DNA of 64,000 nt from Massilia cavernae (GCF_003590855.1 NZ_QYUP01000111.1:31286-95285), one strand, 5' to 3'; counted from the stretch's first letter, positions 35,983-48,941 are shown. Numbers and translations: made by a program. The notes: a model not told the origin generated them from the letters alone.

Positions 35983-37851
35983 ATGAATTTTGCCGACTGC
36001 TTCGCCCTGCTCGACGACGCCAGCCCGGACGGCGGGCAGGCCCGGTCGCGCCTGTACACCACCTGCAAGGGCGTGCTGCGCTGCGACCGCATCGAAGGCT
36101 GGCCGCAGCTGCTGGCGGACATGGAGGCGGCGCTGGCGCGTGGCCAATATGCGGTCACCGTGCTGGCGTACGAGCTGGGCGTGCGGATCCTGGACATTCA
36201 TGCGCGTACCTGGTAAATTAATTTATGTTATCGCGTCTGAAAAGCGGCCATTTGCGCCGCTGGGCGCAGGTGCTGCTGTTCGACCGCTGCCAACACATTG
36301 ACGCCGGACAGACCAGTGGCGGCATGGGCTGGCATCGCAGGGCGCCCGCTGCGGATGCGCCGGCCGGCATCGCCAGGTACGCCGCCCAATGTCGACCAGG
36401 TGAATTCACGCGTTGCGTCGAACCGCTCCACATTACATTGCAAGCCGGCGACACCTACCAACGTGTCAAACTACACCAAACCGGCTCCGCTTCGACCGCC
36501 TTTCGGTTCGCTGGCACGCGTTTTACGCCCGCCTGCGCGCGCGCCCAAGCCGGTGCCCACAGCGCGCTGATCCGCCCTTCCCGGCGGCGAGGCGGTGCTG
36601 TCGCTGTCGCCGGAGCTGTTCGTGCGCCACACGGCGGGCATGCTGGAGACGCGGCCGATGAAAGGAACCGCGCCGGCATCGGGCGACGATGCGGAAGACG
36701 CACGCCGCGCCGCAGCGCTGGCGGCCGACACCAAGAACCGCGCCGAAAACCTGATGATCGTCGACCTGCTGCGCAACGACCTTGGCCGCATCGCCATGAC
36801 CGGCAGCGTCGAGGTGCCGAAACTGTTCGACGTGCAGCGCTACACCAGCGTGCTGCAGATGACGTCCACGGTGCGCGCGCAGTTGCGCCCCGAGACGACG
36901 CTGGCCGGCATCTTCAACGCCCTTTACCCTTGCGGCTCGATCACCGGCGCCCCGAAGCGCCGCACGATGGAGATCATCGACGAGCTGGAACCGGCGCCGC
37001 GCGGCATCTATACCGGCGCGATCGGCTGGTTCGATCCACCGGCCGGTGGACGGGTCATTGGCGACTTCTGCATGTCGGTGCCGATCCGCACCCTGTCGCT
37101 GCAGGCGCTGGATGCCGGCGTGCGGCGCGGCGAGATGGGCGTCGGCGCGGGCATCGTGTTCGACAGCGATCCGGTGGACGAATTTGCCGAGTGCCGCCTG
37201 AAGGCCCGCTTCCTGACCGGCCTGTCGAATGAATTCGAGCTGTTCGAGACCATGCGCGTTACCGGTGACGGATGCGAACACCTGGCGCTGCACCTGGCGC
37301 GGCTTGAAAAGTCCGCTTCGTACTTCGGCTTTGCCTTCGACCGCGCGGCTGCGGAAGCACTGGTGGAGGCGGAAGTCCGCCCGGACGAAACAAGGCGCGT
37401 ACGGCTAGCGCTGCGGCAGGACGGGACGATGCCGGTGCAAAGCGCGGCGCTGGCGCCGCTGCAGGAGCCTGTGGCGCTGCTGCTGGCCGCCGATGCCAAG
37501 CAGTCGGACGACATCTTCCTGCGCCATAAAACCAGCGTGCGCACCCGCTACGACGCGGCCTGGCGCGATGCCGAGGCCAATGGCGCCTTCGATACGCTGT
37601 TCTTCAACGAACGGGGCGAGTTGACGGAGGGAGGACGCTGCAATGTATTCGTGCAGCTGGATGGCCAGTGGCTTACGCCGCCGCTCTCTTGTGGCGTGCT
37701 GCCGGGTGTGATGCGATCGGTGATGCTGGCCGAACCGGCGTTGAATGCGTCCGAACGCGTGATCACGCGCGAGATGCTGGACCGCGCGGACGAGGTCATG
37801 GTGTGCAATGCACTGCGCGGACCGCTCCGCGCAGTGGTCAAGGCAGCTTAG
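35983..37851 (+). pseudogene. pabB: aminodeoxychorismate synthase component I fused to an aminodeoxychorismate lyase-like domain, disrupted
   Basis: The gene starts at ATG 35983 (MNFADCFALLDDAS), keeps frame for 77 residues (ending HARTW and stop), and is again in frame from about 36595: LSPELFVRH, ETRPMKGTAP, DLLRNDLGRIA, GSITGAPKRRTMEIIDELE and GEMGVGAGIVFDSDP are the PabB/TrpE chorismate-binding motifs. A PLP-enzyme PabC-like domain follows (FELFETMRV, FDTLFFNERGELTEGGRCNVF). Between 36217 and 36597 many small indels scatter the frame, though pieces such as EFTRCVE and QAGDTYQ are recognisable. It should make 4-aminobenzoate for folate if repaired. Confidence 0.85.
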
Positions 37852-38444
37852 GAACCCAGCGCTTCCTCGATCTTGCTGACGACCTGCTTGTCCTCGGGCG
37901 TGACCTTGCTCGGGTAGTGCTCGATGACCTTGCCGTTACGGTCGATCAGGTACTTCGTGAAATTCCACTTCGGTTCCTTGCCGGTAGCCTTGATCAGGCT
38001 GGCGTGGAAGGGATTCGCTTCCGCGCCCGTGACCGAGCTTTTCGCGAACATCGGGAACTTGACGCCATAGGTGTTGAAGCAGAAATCGGCGATCTCCTTC
38101 GACTTGCCCGGTTCCTGCTTGCCGAAGTCGTTCGACGGGAAGCCCAGCACAACGAAGCCGCGGCTGGCGTATTTCGCGTACAGCCTCTCCAGCCCTTCGT
38201 ACTGCGGCGTGTAGCCGCAATAGCTGGCCGTGTTCACCACCAGGATGACCTTGCCGGCGTACTGGCACAGGTCCTGCGGCGCGTCGTCCTGCAGGCGCTT
38301 GAAGTTCTGGCGCAGCAGCGCGGGGCATGCGGCCGGGGTTGCGGTCGCTGCAGACGCGGGAGTGGCGGCGTAGGCCGGTGCGCTGATGCCGGCGCTGGCG
38401 ACAGCGGCAAGGGCTGAAAAAAAGAGTGCGGTAGAGTCGAACAT
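37848..38444 (-). CDS. periplasmic glutathione peroxidase family protein
   Basis: A 198-residue thiol peroxidase with an N-terminal signal peptide (hydrophobic core residues 6-24). Family motifs: VNTASYCGYTPQYEGLE (peroxidatic Cys), LGFPSNDFGKQEPG and WNFTKYLIDRNG. It uses Cys rather than selenocysteine. Export and the low-complexity PASAATATPA segment suggest periplasmic peroxide removal. Its stop overlaps the end of the convergent pabB gene by 4 bases. Confidence 0.88.
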   Translation of the reverse strand: MFDSTALFFSALAAVASAGISAPAYAATPASAATATPAACPALLRQNFKRLQDDAPQDLCQYAGKVILVVNTASYCGYTPQYEGLERLYAKYASRGFVVLGFPSNDFGKQEPGKSKEIADFCFNTYGVKFPMFAKSSVTGAEANPFHASLIKATGKEPKWNFTKYLIDRNGKVIEHYPSKVTPEDKQVVSKIEEALGS

Positions 38445-38534
38445 TGGCTGGCGCCTGCGGGTCTAATTAAATGAAACCCGATTATGCCACTGCCGAAGCA
38501 AAGTTCAACGGCAGTCTCGCTTGAAAGGACTGCC

Positions 38535-39608
38535 ATGCGCGTCGGCCGTAAGCTAGCCATGCTGGCGGCTTGGCTCACGCCGGTACTGGCCGTGCGCTCC
38601 GAAGCTGTGAGCGTGCAGCCCCTGCCGGCCTTCCAGGTCGATCTTACCCAGACAACAGTGTCGGGGCTGTCGTCAGGTGCGTACATGGCTGGGCAATTCG
38701 CCGTCATCCATTCGTCCATGATCACGGGCGCGGGGATCGTCGCCGGTGGTCCGTACAACTGCGCAAGCCGGCCCGGCTGGCCGCCGTTCACGCTCTACTG
38801 GTCCAATGCCACGCGCGCGTGCATGAACCCGCAGGCGACGGAGTCGTCGCCACCGGATGCCGTCGTGCTGTGGCGGGACGCGCAACAGATCGCGCAGGCG
38901 GGAAGGATCGACGCCCTGCCTAACTTGCGGCGGCAGAAGATCTACCTGTTCAGCGGGCGGGAAGACAAGACCGTGGCCACCGCCGTGGTCGACCAGGTGC
39001 GACATTTTTATGCACTGGCCGGGACTGCCAGCATCCACTATCGCAACGATCTGCAGGCGGGGCATGGCATGGTGACAAACGACCCTGGCGACAGTGCGTG
39101 CTCACTGACTGCCGCGCCCTACTTCAACAACTGTGGCTTGCCGCTGGCGCGGGAGATGCTGTCGCATCTTTATCCGGGACTGGGGCCGCCATCGGCGCAG
39201 CTGAGCGGATCGACCATCAAGTTCGACCAGCGTCGATATGCGGGGTATCGTGCTGGCCTGGACGATGCGGGGTATGCGTACGTGCCGGCGGCCTGTTCGT
39301 CGCGGCGGTGCCGCGTGCATGTGGCATTCCACGGATGTATGCAGGGGGCGGCGCTGGTGAAGGACCATTTTTATGGGCGCGCAGGGTATAACGCGGTAGC
39401 GGATGCGAACGGCATAATCGTGCTGTATCCGCAGGTGAGGACCAGCTGGTTTTACCCGTATAACCCGGGCGGGTGCTGGGACTACTGGGGGTATTCGTCG
39501 GCGAATCCGTTCCGGCCGGATTTTCATACGCGCGAGGGCGCACAGGTGCGGGCGGTTTATGCGATGTTGCAGAGGCTGGCGCAGCCGCGGAATGCGCCGC
39601 ATCCATAG
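38535..39608 (+). CDS. exported PHB depolymerase-like hydrolase
   Basis: A 357-residue protein with an N-terminal signal sequence (MRVGRKLAMLAAWLTPVLA). The catalytic Ser is in TVSGLSSGAYMAGQFAVIHS, as in type 2 catalytic domains of PHB depolymerases, where the Ser motif is near the N-terminus; later VHVAFHGCMQG and SWFYPYNPGGCWDYWGY are also typical. Several cysteines suggest disulfides in an exported enzyme. AAAGGA precedes ATG 38535; an ATG at 38484 has a poorer context. It is unrelated in detail to the esterase at 30873. Confidence 0.8.
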   Translation: MRVGRKLAMLAAWLTPVLAVRSEAVSVQPLPAFQVDLTQTTVSGLSSGAYMAGQFAVIHSSMITGAGIVAGGPYNCASRPGWPPFTLYWSNATRACMNPQATESSPPDAVVLWRDAQQIAQAGRIDALPNLRRQKIYLFSGREDKTVATAVVDQVRHFYALAGTASIHYRNDLQAGHGMVTNDPGDSACSLTAAPYFNNCGLPLAREMLSHLYPGLGPPSAQLSGSTIKFDQRRYAGYRAGLDDAGYAYVPAACSSRRCRVHVAFHGCMQGAALVKDHFYGRAGYNAVADANGIIVLYPQVRTSWFYPYNPGGCWDYWGYSSANPFRPDFHTREGAQVRAVYAMLQRLAQPRNAPHP

Positions 39609-39779
39609 GGTGTGGTGGCGGATGCGCTTCGCTTTAGGAGTATCCGCTTGCAAGCGGATACCGTTTCGCACGCGAATCGCATGCGATTCGAAACCCGTGC
39701 TCCACCGCGTTGCGCTTATCCGCCCTACGCGGGCACTTATATGTAGGGGGCGCGCAGCGCGCATCCACCGCCTTTTCCG
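39609..39779. repeat. intergenic palindromic repeat cluster (REP-like)
   Basis: Three structured parts lie between convergent genes: a perfect palindrome with arms GTATCCGCTTG (39641-39662), a second perfect palindrome CGAATCGCATGCGATTCG (39674-39691), and CTTATCCGCCCTACG (39716-39730). The last is identical to an arm of the repeat at 63736-63831. Outer ends GGCGGATGCGC and GCGCATCCACC are nearly complementary. It looks like a REP/BIME-type mosaic element. Confidence 0.7.
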
Positions 39780-40619
39780 CTAATCCGGGATCTTCAGCTT
39801 GGCAAGTTTAGGGTCGGGCTTGGGAAACGCCAGCTTCAGGCTCTCCATGATCTCGAGCAGCAGGGTTGCTATCGCCAGGTCGCGCTGCGGCTTGGAGTCC
39901 GCCGGAATGATGTACCACGGCGCGTTGTCGGCGTCGGTGGCCACGATAGCTTCCTGGTAGGCGGCCTGGTATTTGTCCCAGAGCTTGCGGTGGGCCAGGT
40001 CGGCCGGGTCGTATTTCCACTGCTTTTCGGGGTCGTCGAGGCGCTGCTGCAGGCGCTTGCGCTGCTCGCCCTTCGAGATATGAAGGAATATCTTGACGAT
40101 GACGGTGCCGGTTTCCGCCAGCATGCGCTCGAAGTCGCGTATCTGGATGAAGCGGCGGGCCGCCTCCTTGTCGTCGACCGAGTCCAGCACCCGCACCGTG
40201 ACCACGTCCTCGTAGTGGCTGCGGTTGAAAATGGCGATCTCGCCGCACTGGGGCGTGTGCTTGTGCACGCGCCACAGGTAGTCGTGCGCCAGCTCCTCCT
40301 CGTTCGGCCGGCGGAAGGCGACGGCACGCAGTCCCATCGGGTTGATGTGGCTGAACAGCGACTTGATGGTGCTGTCCTTACCCGCGGTGTCCATGCCCTG
40401 AAGGACCAGCAGTACCTTGTGCTTGCGCGCGGCGTATAGCATCTCCTGGTACACCGCGATCTTGTCGGTGATTTGCGCGGTCTGTTCGCGCGCCTTCTGC
40501 TTGATCTCGTCGCTGCTCATGCTGGCTTCGACCAGTTCGTCGCGCAGCGGCGTGGCGGCTGCGTCTTCGTCACGCAGCGTGAGGTCCTTGGGTGCCCGGA
40601 GCAACTTGCGTGCCTTCAT
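39780..40619 (-). CDS. polyphosphate kinase 2 (PPK2) family protein
   Basis: A 279-residue cytoplasmic kinase that uses polyphosphate to phosphorylate nucleoside mono- or diphosphates. Walker A LQGMDTAGKDSTIK, the family block NPMGLRAVAFRRPNEEELAHDYLWR, lid FNRSHYEDVVTVRV and Walker-B-like region are present. It resembles class III PPK2 (one-domain, acting on AMP/ADP), but the class is uncertain. A strong GGAGG site lies 7 bases before the ATG. It follows the CoA-binding gene by 13 bases. Confidence 0.88.
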   Translation of the reverse strand: MKARKLLRAPKDLTLRDEDAAATPLRDELVEASMSSDEIKQKAREQTAQITDKIAVYQEMLYAARKHKVLLVLQGMDTAGKDSTIKSLFSHINPMGLRAVAFRRPNEEELAHDYLWRVHKHTPQCGEIAIFNRSHYEDVVTVRVLDSVDDKEAARRFIQIRDFERMLAETGTVIVKIFLHISKGEQRKRLQQRLDDPEKQWKYDPADLAHRKLWDKYQAAYQEAIVATDADNAPWYIIPADSKPQRDLAIATLLLEIMESLKLAFPKPDPKLAKLKIPD

Positions 40620-40632
40620 GTTCCCTCCGGCG

Positions 40633-41055
40633 TCAGTCCTGCAGTTCCGCGTGGTCGATCTTGATGCAGCGGTCCATCACGACGTCGAGGCCGGCGGCGG
40701 ACGCCATGTCGGCGGCAGCCTGGTTCTCGACGCCCAGCTGCATCCACAGGCAGGCGGCACGTATGCCGATTGCTTCGCGCGCGACCGGCGGGATGTCCGC
40801 GGACTTGCGGAAGCAGTCGACGATGTCGATCTGGCGGCCGCCCGGCGCAAGCGAATCGGCAGCCTCGGTCAGCGAGGCATGCACCTTCTCGCCGAGGATC
40901 TCGCTGCCTGCATAGTTGGGGTTCACCGGGATTACGCGGTAGCCATGTTCCTGCAGGTACCTGGCGACGATGTAGCTGTCGCGCTCGGGCTTGTTCGACA
41001 TGCCCACGACCGCCACCGTCCTGCTGTCCCGGAGAATTTCCTTTATCGACCTCAT
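40633..41055 (-). CDS. CoA-binding protein (YccU-like)
   Basis: A 140-residue Rossmann-like CoA-binding domain protein: TVAVVGMSNKPERDSYIVARYLQEHGYRVIPVNPNY, then IDIVDCFRKSADIPPV and AACLWMQLGVENQAA. The function is unknown. I chose ATG 41055 (MRSIKEIL); an in-frame ATG at 41064 is equally possible. It is the first gene of a two-gene unit with ppk2. Confidence 0.87.
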   Translation of the reverse strand: MRSIKEILRDSRTVAVVGMSNKPERDSYIVARYLQEHGYRVIPVNPNYAGSEILGEKVHASLTEAADSLAPGGRQIDIVDCFRKSADIPPVAREAIGIRAACLWMQLGVENQAAADMASAAGLDVVMDRCIKIDHAELQD

Positions 41056-41192
41056 GTTGCACATCCCGTGTTGTAGTTTTCGAAAGCCTAACAGATACAC
41101 ATCAGTATGCGGTGCTTTCTTGAAACAAACACGGGCTTGTCATGGTGGAGCCATGTGTGGAAAGATGGCGGACTTACCTACCGGAGCACTTG

Positions 41193-41807
41193 ATGAGTAT
41201 TCGAACCAGGCTGGCATGCGCGATCGCTGCCCTCGCATTGATCGGCGGCTGCAGCACCACACGCGTCGAGCCGCTGGATAGCGTCGAAAAGCGCATCGTG
41301 ACGGTAGCCGAATGGGGCGGTACCCCGACCGACCCGGCCAAGGCGCGCCCGCACACGATCGACCACATCACCCTGCACCACCAGGGCGAATCCTTCCCGG
41401 CCGGGAAAGACCCGCGCGCCTACCTGCGTACACTGCAGGGCTGGTCGCGCGCGACCAAGGGCTGGGCCGACATCCCCTACCACTACGTGATCGACCTGGA
41501 TGGCAACATCTACGCCGCGCGCGACATCGGGCTGGCCGGCGACACCAATACCTCCTACGATCCGAAAGGCCACGCGCTGATCGAAGTGGTCGGCAACTTC
41601 GAGGAAGTGCAGCCGAATGCGAAGCAGCTGGACGCGGTGGTCGAACTGATGGCGCTGCTGGCCGACAAGTACAAGGTGCCGGTCGACCGCATCCATGGCC
41701 ACAAGGACTACGCCGAAACGGCCTGCCCCGGCGTCAATATGTACCGTTACCTAGAAAACGGCTACTTCCACCAGCGTGTGAGCGAGCGCCTGAAACGCGC
41801 CAAATAA
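41193..41807 (+). CDS. N-acetylmuramoyl-L-alanine amidase, lipoprotein
   Basis: A 204-residue lipoprotein with a lipobox ALIGGC (Cys about residue 24). It has a type 2 amidase/PGRP fold: zinc ligands in ITLHHQGESF (first His), the second His in VDRIHGHKDYAETACPG, and Cys/His of that block. HYVIDLDGNIYAARD is typical. It cleaves the amide between muramic acid and the stem peptide, so it acts in wall turnover at a membrane. GGAGC precedes ATG 41193. Confidence 0.87.
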   Translation: MSIRTRLACAIAALALIGGCSTTRVEPLDSVEKRIVTVAEWGGTPTDPAKARPHTIDHITLHHQGESFPAGKDPRAYLRTLQGWSRATKGWADIPYHYVIDLDGNIYAARDIGLAGDTNTSYDPKGHALIEVVGNFEEVQPNAKQLDAVVELMALLADKYKVPVDRIHGHKDYAETACPGVNMYRYLENGYFHQRVSERLKRAK

Positions 41808-42128
41808 TCCTCGCGAAGGATTCACATGGGCGGGGCTGCAAACACGGTTTGCGACACGCTTCGCCGGCGCAGCGGGCAAACCTTTCGAGAATTCAGTGGA
41901 TGCAAAGACCTTGATCCATTGCAAACGATCGGCATGAAGATTCGGAACTGAGCAGTGAGCGGCTTTGTCTGACATGTAGACGCGCGGTAGGCCAGTACAA
42001 AGACCTTCAGGCGCTACCGCCATCACTCGCCATGAACAGCTGTTGGTAGATCTTTGGGCATGTGTGGCGACGTATCCGGGAGGTTTCATTTCCCTGGGCC
42101 CCGACTGTTCCAGTTGCAGGAGATTGCC
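41808..42128. other. 321-base intergenic gap, no clear gene or RNA
   Basis: Between the amidase gene and the HsdS/HsdM-like module. I see no tRNA, terminator or convincing ORF. The base composition is lower in GC than the genes around it, which would fit the edge of an acquired module. It may contain the promoter of that module, but I cannot point to a good -35/-10 pair. Confidence 0.3.
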
Positions 42129-42551
42129 ATGAATAAAGCTCTAGTCGACATCGCTGTGGAAAGTACGATAGGACCGTTGCTAAAGGAGCTGGTGATGAAC
42201 GGTTATCTGATTGATGTCATCAATGCTGCATCCCATGTGATCCGGATTAGCGACGCCCATCCGGTGGGTGGCATTATCGTGTTTGGCATGCTGTACGCCG
42301 TGTTCCGCCGGGTTCCAAGAAGAAGTCCAAATAGTCCCTACCATGCTTCCGCCAGGCCAGAGCCGGCGGAGGCTGAACCGAGCCATGAACGTAAAACTCG
42401 ATCAGATCGCAACCGTACGAACCCTGACGACGTTTCGAGACCGCACACCGGTCGAAAACGTGGATGGAAACGCCCACTTGCTGTCCATTCGCGACGTTGT
42501 CACGCGATGGCCACCCGATCTTTCGTCCATCCCGCGCGTTGTGGTCGATGA
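42129..42551 (+). CDS. small ORF before the S/M-like genes, doubtful
   Basis: An open frame of 140 residues with a good GGAG ribosome site before ATG 42129. The first 60 residues look protein-like (MNKALVDIAVEST, VINAASHVIRISD, a possible membrane span HPVGGIIVFGMLYAVFRRV). From about 42310 it turns into low-information basic sequence, and its last 167 bases overlap the S-like gene in another frame. It may end earlier through a frameshift. Not recognised. Confidence 0.4.
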   Translation: MNKALVDIAVESTIGPLLKELVMNGYLIDVINAASHVIRISDAHPVGGIIVFGMLYAVFRRVPRRSPNSPYHASARPEPAEAEPSHERKTRSDRNRTNPDDVSRPHTGRKRGWKRPLAVHSRRCHAMATRSFVHPARCGR

Positions 42552-42972
42552 ACACCAGCTGTCCGCGGCGCTGGAGGAAGGCGACATCCTGCTGCCCGGC
42601 CGTGGCGCATCCTATCCGGCGCGCCTGTTCCACGGGGCTCCGCGCCCCGTGTGCACCGCCGGCCAGGTCTATGTCATCCGCGCCAAGCGGGAGATCGATC
42701 CGGCATACCTGTGCTGGTACCTGAACCGGCCGGTGATACAGGCCGAGATCAACCAGCTTCTTGCCGGGTCCTCGATCAAGGCCCTGAACAAGTCGAGCCT
42801 GCTGACCATCGAGATTAGCCTCCCACCCGAACCCGAGCGCTTGCGCATCGCCGAGTTGCGCTCGCTATCCGAGCAGCGCACCCGGCTGCGCGACGAACTT
42901 GAGCGGCTCGACCAGGCCGAAATCGAGCATGCCTGCGAAACCCTTTTCGAGCATCGCCGCGCCCATGGCTAA
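42385..42972 (+). CDS. type I restriction S-subunit-like specificity protein, single target domain
   Basis: A 195-residue protein with one target-recognition-like domain (residues about 1-140: LSIRDV, GDILLPGRGASYPARLF, YVIRAKREIDPAYLCWYLNRP) and one conserved coiled helix at the end (EQRTRLRDELERLDQAEIEHA), i.e. half of a normal two-domain HsdS of about 400 residues. LNKSSLLTIEISLPPEPERLRIAEL is the usual end-of-TRD phrase. The 3' end overlaps the M-like gene by 8 bases, so the two are coupled. No R subunit is near. Confidence 0.72.
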   Translation: MNVKLDQIATVRTLTTFRDRTPVENVDGNAHLLSIRDVVTRWPPDLSSIPRVVVDEHQLSAALEEGDILLPGRGASYPARLFHGAPRPVCTAGQVYVIRAKREIDPAYLCWYLNRPVIQAEINQLLAGSSIKALNKSSLLTIEISLPPEPERLRIAELRSLSEQRTRLRDELERLDQAEIEHACETLFEHRRAHG

Positions 42973-44419
42973 GACGTCGAGAAAGGATGCGTCAGCGAAC
43001 ATCGCCGACGTTCTGGCGATGATGCGGCACTCGTTCTCCACCTCGGATTCGGTGCGGCATATGCTGGCCCTCGTCGTCCTGCGCTGGCTGGCCGATTCCC
43101 GGCGGAGCGGTTTCGACCTTCCCTTCCCCCTCGATTTGCCGCCGGATCTCCTGTATCACGTGCCATTGATGCAGGCCGATGACCTCCCTGACTGGCTGGA
43201 CCGCATGTTGCGCGAGCTCGAGCTGTGCAACGCAGATGAACTTGGCGGCGTGTTCCAGCACCTCAACTTCAGGTCGCCACGCTTCATGTTCAGCCAGCAG
43301 GACCGCGGCATACTGGGCAAGGCGATCGACCTGTTGTGGATGAAGGACAGGCACGGATGCAGCTGGGCCCTGCTGCTCGCTGCGCTCGAGACTGCGCGCA
43401 AGGCATTGGTTGCCAACTCCGGCGCCCCTGAACTGAACACGCCGGATTCCATCGCAGCGCTGGTGGCCGCCCTAGGTCGGCCCGATTCCGGGGACTGGGT
43501 CTATGATCCGGCCTGCGGCACCGGCCAGCTGCTGGCGCAGGCCAGCCAGTGCGTCGCGAGGGAGGAACGCCGGCACTGGTGCTTGTCCGCGGACGAGCGC
43601 AATCCGACGGCGTGGATGCTGGCGAAGCTGAGCGTGCTGTCGCAGGGACTGTCGTCGCGGAACATCCGCCGCGCCGATGTGCTGCGCGCCGACTACTTCA
43701 CCGAGCACGACGACGTGGAGGGGCTGTACGACGTGGTGATCTCGCACTTCCCATGGAGCCGGAAAGGATGGCGCCACGAGGATGCGCCGCCGGATCCACA
43801 CCATCGCTTTCGCGCCGGCTTGCCGCCAAAGAATAATGCGGACTTTGCCTACCTCCTGCACATGGCCTTCGCCCTGCGGCCGGCTGCGGGCCGCATGGTG
43901 GCCGTGGTCTCGACCGGCGTGTTGTCGCGCACGGGCACGGAGGGGCGCATCCGCATGCGCCTACTTGCGCGCAACCTGGTCGACGGCGTGATCGCGCTTC
44001 CCGACAAGATGTTCCAGTGCACGTCCGCCGCGGCCGCCATCCTCTTGTTGCGGACCGACCGGGCGCCGCGGCAGGATGTCGTTTTCGTCGACGCACGCGG
44101 GATGGCGGCGTCCGCCAAGGGCGCCAACGTGTTGTCGGCCGAAGCCGTGCAGGAAATCGCCGGCATCTACAGCAAGCGCGCGCCGGTCGATGGCCGCGCG
44201 GCGCTGGTCAGCCCGGACCGCATCGCCGACAACGGCCATTCGCTCAACGTCGCGCTGTATGTCGTGCAAGCGGTCGAGGGTGAATCGCATGACCTGCACG
44301 AAGTCCGCGCGCGTCGCCACGAACTGCGGGAACAACTGAAGAACCTGAACGCCCGCATCGACGAACTGCTGGCGCCGCATCCCCATGGCCCCGCAGCCGC
44401 CGGACTCGAACAGGCGTAA
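42965..44419 (+). CDS. HsdM-like N6-adenine DNA methyltransferase with altered motif IV
   Basis: A 484-residue protein of the type I M-subunit fold. The SAM-binding motif I VYDPACGTGQLLAQA is at about residues 179-193; later NADFAYLLHMAFALRPAAGRMVAVVSTGVLSR and DGVIALPDKMF match HsdM closely. Motif IV, normally NPPF/Y (catalytic Asn/Asp), reads DVVISHFPWSRKGW here, with HFPW at about 261-264. The usual Asn is replaced by His and the first Pro by Phe. It may be inactive or changed in function. It is preceded by the half-S gene and followed by a terminator. Confidence 0.8.
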   Translation: MAKTSRKDASANIADVLAMMRHSFSTSDSVRHMLALVVLRWLADSRRSGFDLPFPLDLPPDLLYHVPLMQADDLPDWLDRMLRELELCNADELGGVFQHLNFRSPRFMFSQQDRGILGKAIDLLWMKDRHGCSWALLLAALETARKALVANSGAPELNTPDSIAALVAALGRPDSGDWVYDPACGTGQLLAQASQCVAREERRHWCLSADERNPTAWMLAKLSVLSQGLSSRNIRRADVLRADYFTEHDDVEGLYDVVISHFPWSRKGWRHEDAPPDPHHRFRAGLPPKNNADFAYLLHMAFALRPAAGRMVAVVSTGVLSRTGTEGRIRMRLLARNLVDGVIALPDKMFQCTSAAAAILLLRTDRAPRQDVVFVDARGMAASAKGANVLSAEAVQEIAGIYSKRAPVDGRAALVSPDRIADNGHSLNVALYVVQAVEGESHDLHEVRARRHELREQLKNLNARIDELLAPHPHGPAAAGLEQA

Positions 44420-44420
44420 A

Positions 44421-44444
44421 AAAGGCAGCCGAAGCTGCCTTTTT
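44421..44444. terminator. bidirectional Rho-independent terminator between M-like gene and atpC
   Basis: AAAGGCAGC (44421-44429) pairs with GCTGCCTTT (44434-44442) around CGAA; a T-tract follows on the plus strand and an A-tract precedes it, so it works both ways, ending the S/M-like unit and the atp operon. Confidence 0.92.
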
Positions 44445-44467
44445 CCGTACTGCTTGTGTTGCCTGAC

Positions 44468-44890
44468 TTAGCGCTTCTGACGCAGCTTGGCGATTGCCGC
44501 CAGCTGGGCGACCGCTGCCGCCAGTTCGGCTTGCGCCCTGGCGTAGTCGATCTCCGAAGTGCGGTTGACCATCAGTTCTTCCGCTTGCTTCTTCGCTTCC
44601 AGTGCTTTTGCTTCGTCCAGGTCGCGGCCGCGGATCGCGGTGTCGGCCAGGACCGTCACTGCGTTCGGCTGAACTTCCAGGATGCCGCCGGCGACGAAGA
44701 CGAACTCTTCCTCCGCCTGGCCAGGCACCTTGATCCGTACAGCACCCGGCCGAATGCGCGTGATCAGCGGGGTGTGCTTCGGGAAGATACCCAGCTCACC
44801 TGCTTCACCCGGCAACGCGACGAACTCGGCTTCGCCCGAAAAGATGCTCGCTTCGGCCGATACCACGTCAACGTGAATAGTGTGTGCCAT
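44468..44890 (-). CDS. atpC: F1Fo ATP synthase epsilon subunit
   Basis: A 140-residue epsilon subunit of the F1 stalk, regulating ATP hydrolysis. N-terminal beta-sandwich ([24 protein letters not shown], then [16 protein letters not shown]) and a C-terminal two-helix domain ([20 protein letters not shown]). Last gene of the operon, followed by a bidirectional terminator. Confidence 0.97.
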   Translation of the reverse strand: MAHTIHVDVVSAEASIFSGEAEFVALPGEAGELGIFPKHTPLITRIRPGAVRIKVPGQAEEEFVFVAGGILEVQPNAVTVLADTAIRGRDLDEAKALEAKKQAEELMVNRTSEIDYARAQAELAAAVAQLAAIAKLRQKR

Positions 44891-44945
44891 GTGTGTCCTA
44901 TCGGGTTGGGGCGCCGCACCTTACGGGGCGGCGCCGAGGCATGTC

Positions 44946-47254
<2,309 letters not shown>

Positions 47255-47295
47255 GAGTCCTTACTCCTTATGACTGCTGCCAGCCATATCATGTC

Positions 47296-47328
47296 GGGGA
47301 CAGGACGGCGCGTCGCGGCGCCTGTCCC
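47296..47328. repeat. hairpin between atpA and atpG
   Basis: GGGGACAGG (47296) and CCTGTCCC (47321-47328) pair, with inner GGCGC/GCGCC pairing. The GGGGACAG ends resemble the repeat at 7589. It could protect atpA mRNA from decay or be a REP-like insertion in the operon. Confidence 0.5.
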
Positions 47329-47336
47329 TCAACTCT

Positions 47337-48872
<1,536 letters not shown>

Positions 48873-48941
48873 AATGCTAACTCCTAATAGTTTCTTGATG
48901 CGTAGGGCAAGGGCGTTGCCGTGGGCGAGTGCGAATGTCGG

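Noticed and set aside
41808..42128. riboswitch or small RNA in the gap before the S/M module
   Set aside because: No conserved riboswitch core, terminator or stable fold that I can recognise.
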